Shown: positions 63,562 to 64,000 of the stretch, in pieces | How the letters are laid out: every line of letters begins with the position of its first letter | How positions within the stretch are numbered: position 1 is the stretch's first letter | DNA from: Chryseobacterium sp. FH2 | GTDB taxonomy: Bacteria > Bacteroidota > Bacteroidia > Flavobacteriales > Weeksellaceae | NCBI RefSeq assembly: GCF_001045455.1 | Contig: NZ_LFNE01000005.1 | Span: forward strand, 1-64,000 | Reading direction: 5' to 3' | Length of the DNA: 64,000 nt | Program-made: the position numbers and the translations under genes | The notes under the pieces: model-generated | What the model saw: the letters and a program-made list of their open reading frames with translations, nothing else | Told to the model about the DNA's origin: nothing | Databases searched by the model: none

Positions 63562-64000
63562 TTAGTGACATTTAAAATAGTCAAAAGGTTCCAGACAATC
63601 TAAACATTGATAGGAAGCTTTGCATAATGTAGACCCGAATCGACTGATTTGTTTTGAATTCATAGAACCACAACGAGGGCATTTTTTCGGTTTCCCGATG
63701 TGGTGTTCGTCAGCTCCTTTTTCGGGAGGCGTAATTCCGTACATACGAAGTTTTTCTCTCGCTTCATCCGTTAACCAGTCTGTTGTCCAAATCGGAAACA
63801 TTTTGGTTACTACTTTTGCATCCCAACCGTTTTCTTTCATGATTTTTATGATATCTTCCTCAATGGTAAACATAGCGGGACAGGCAGAATAAGTCGGCGT
63901 AATCGTTACTTCACAAGAATTTTCGCTGGTAACTTTTGCTTCTCTCACAATGCCTAATTCCACGATATTAATTACCGGAATCTCCGGGTCGGGAACTAGC
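63562..64000 (-). CDS. paaD: phenylacetyl-CoA epoxidase subunit PaaD (partial)
   Basis: The C-terminal ~145 residues of PaaD; the frame continues past the window edge (upstream residues VPDPEIPVINIVE are readable to 64000), so the start is outside. A DUF59-type fold is followed by a cysteine-rich zinc-finger-like end (CPRCGSMNSKQISRFGSTLC, CLDCLEPFDYFKCH). PaaD is thought to mature the iron or iron-sulfur centre of the PaaABCE epoxidase. paaABC probably lie just upstream. Confidence 0.92.
   Translation of the reverse strand, partial: LVPDPEIPVINIVELGIVREAKVTSENSCEVTITPTYSACPAMFTIEEDIIKIMKENGWDAKVVTKMFPIWTTDWLTDEAREKLRMYGITPPEKGADEHHIGKPKKCPRCGSMNSKQISRFGSTLCKASYQCLDCLEPFDYFKCH

Noticed and set aside
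1..64000. CRISPR array or insertion sequence with transposase
   Set aside because: No regularly spaced repeats and no DDE or serine/tyrosine recombinase frame were seen.

Overview
The window looks like a chromosomal segment from a low-GC flavobacterium of the Chryseobacterium/Elizabethkingia type (Weeksellaceae). Reasons: a full-length SprA (type IX secretion/gliding), two T9SS type A C-terminal sorting domains, paired GLPGLI-family proteins, a TIGR04139-like peptide leader, many AT-rich intergenic repeats, and Bacteroidota promoters of the form TTG-N17-20-TAnnTTTG. There is no rRNA, CRISPR array or prophage; one tRNA-Met(CAT) is present.

Layout. 1-8.7 kb: a possible structured RNA, VanZ, gcvH, and the ruvA-sprA operon. 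8.9-12.9 kb: RiPP cluster A, a grasp-with-spasm system (SPASM maturase, a 60-residue sandwiched small protein, an ATP-grasp ligase, a lipoprotein and a Gly-Gly precursor) facing a small HTH regulator. 12.9-20.4 kb: maeB, a BadF-type sugar kinase, GtrA, PlsC, a FucP-like transporter and a DUF3810 protein. 20.8-34.1 kb: RiPP cluster B. On the minus strand are two cysteine-free Gly-Gly precursors, a secreted CocE/PepX-type hydrolase and a split LanB dehydratase. On the plus strand are a membrane-bound TPR-AraC regulator, a C39-like/VKOR/thioredoxin fusion, a C39 ABC exporter and an HlyD adaptor. 34.5-50 kb: tRNA, a TlpA-like protein, a T9SS cargo protein, clpX, HIT, greA, lipoproteins, GLPGLI proteins, dtd, FKBP and membrane proteins including a Coq4-like protein. 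50-53.6 kb: an enoyl-CoA hydratase, then a plus-strand run of tail-collar protein, T9SS cargo and PI-PLC-like protein. 53.6-64 kb: a SMUG2-type glycosylase, then the phenylacetate (paa) catabolic cluster paaD-G-H-I-J-Y-Z, interrupted by a small IR-flanked unit carrying a broken four-helix-bundle gene.

How the genes work together. The strongest candidate for something undescribed is cluster B. It has LanB-type dehydration machinery and Gly-Gly precursors, but neither precursor contains cysteine and no LanC cyclase lies in the window. The expected product would therefore be a linear dehydroamino-acid peptide, or something made by an unknown later step, possibly involving the translationally coupled secreted PepX-type hydrolase. 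Cluster A has no exporter of its own and its precursor has three cysteines, so the C39 exporter and disulfide-forming fusion protein of cluster B might also serve it (inference). Both clusters have a terminator-like hairpin directly after the precursor gene(s), which would give more precursor than enzyme.
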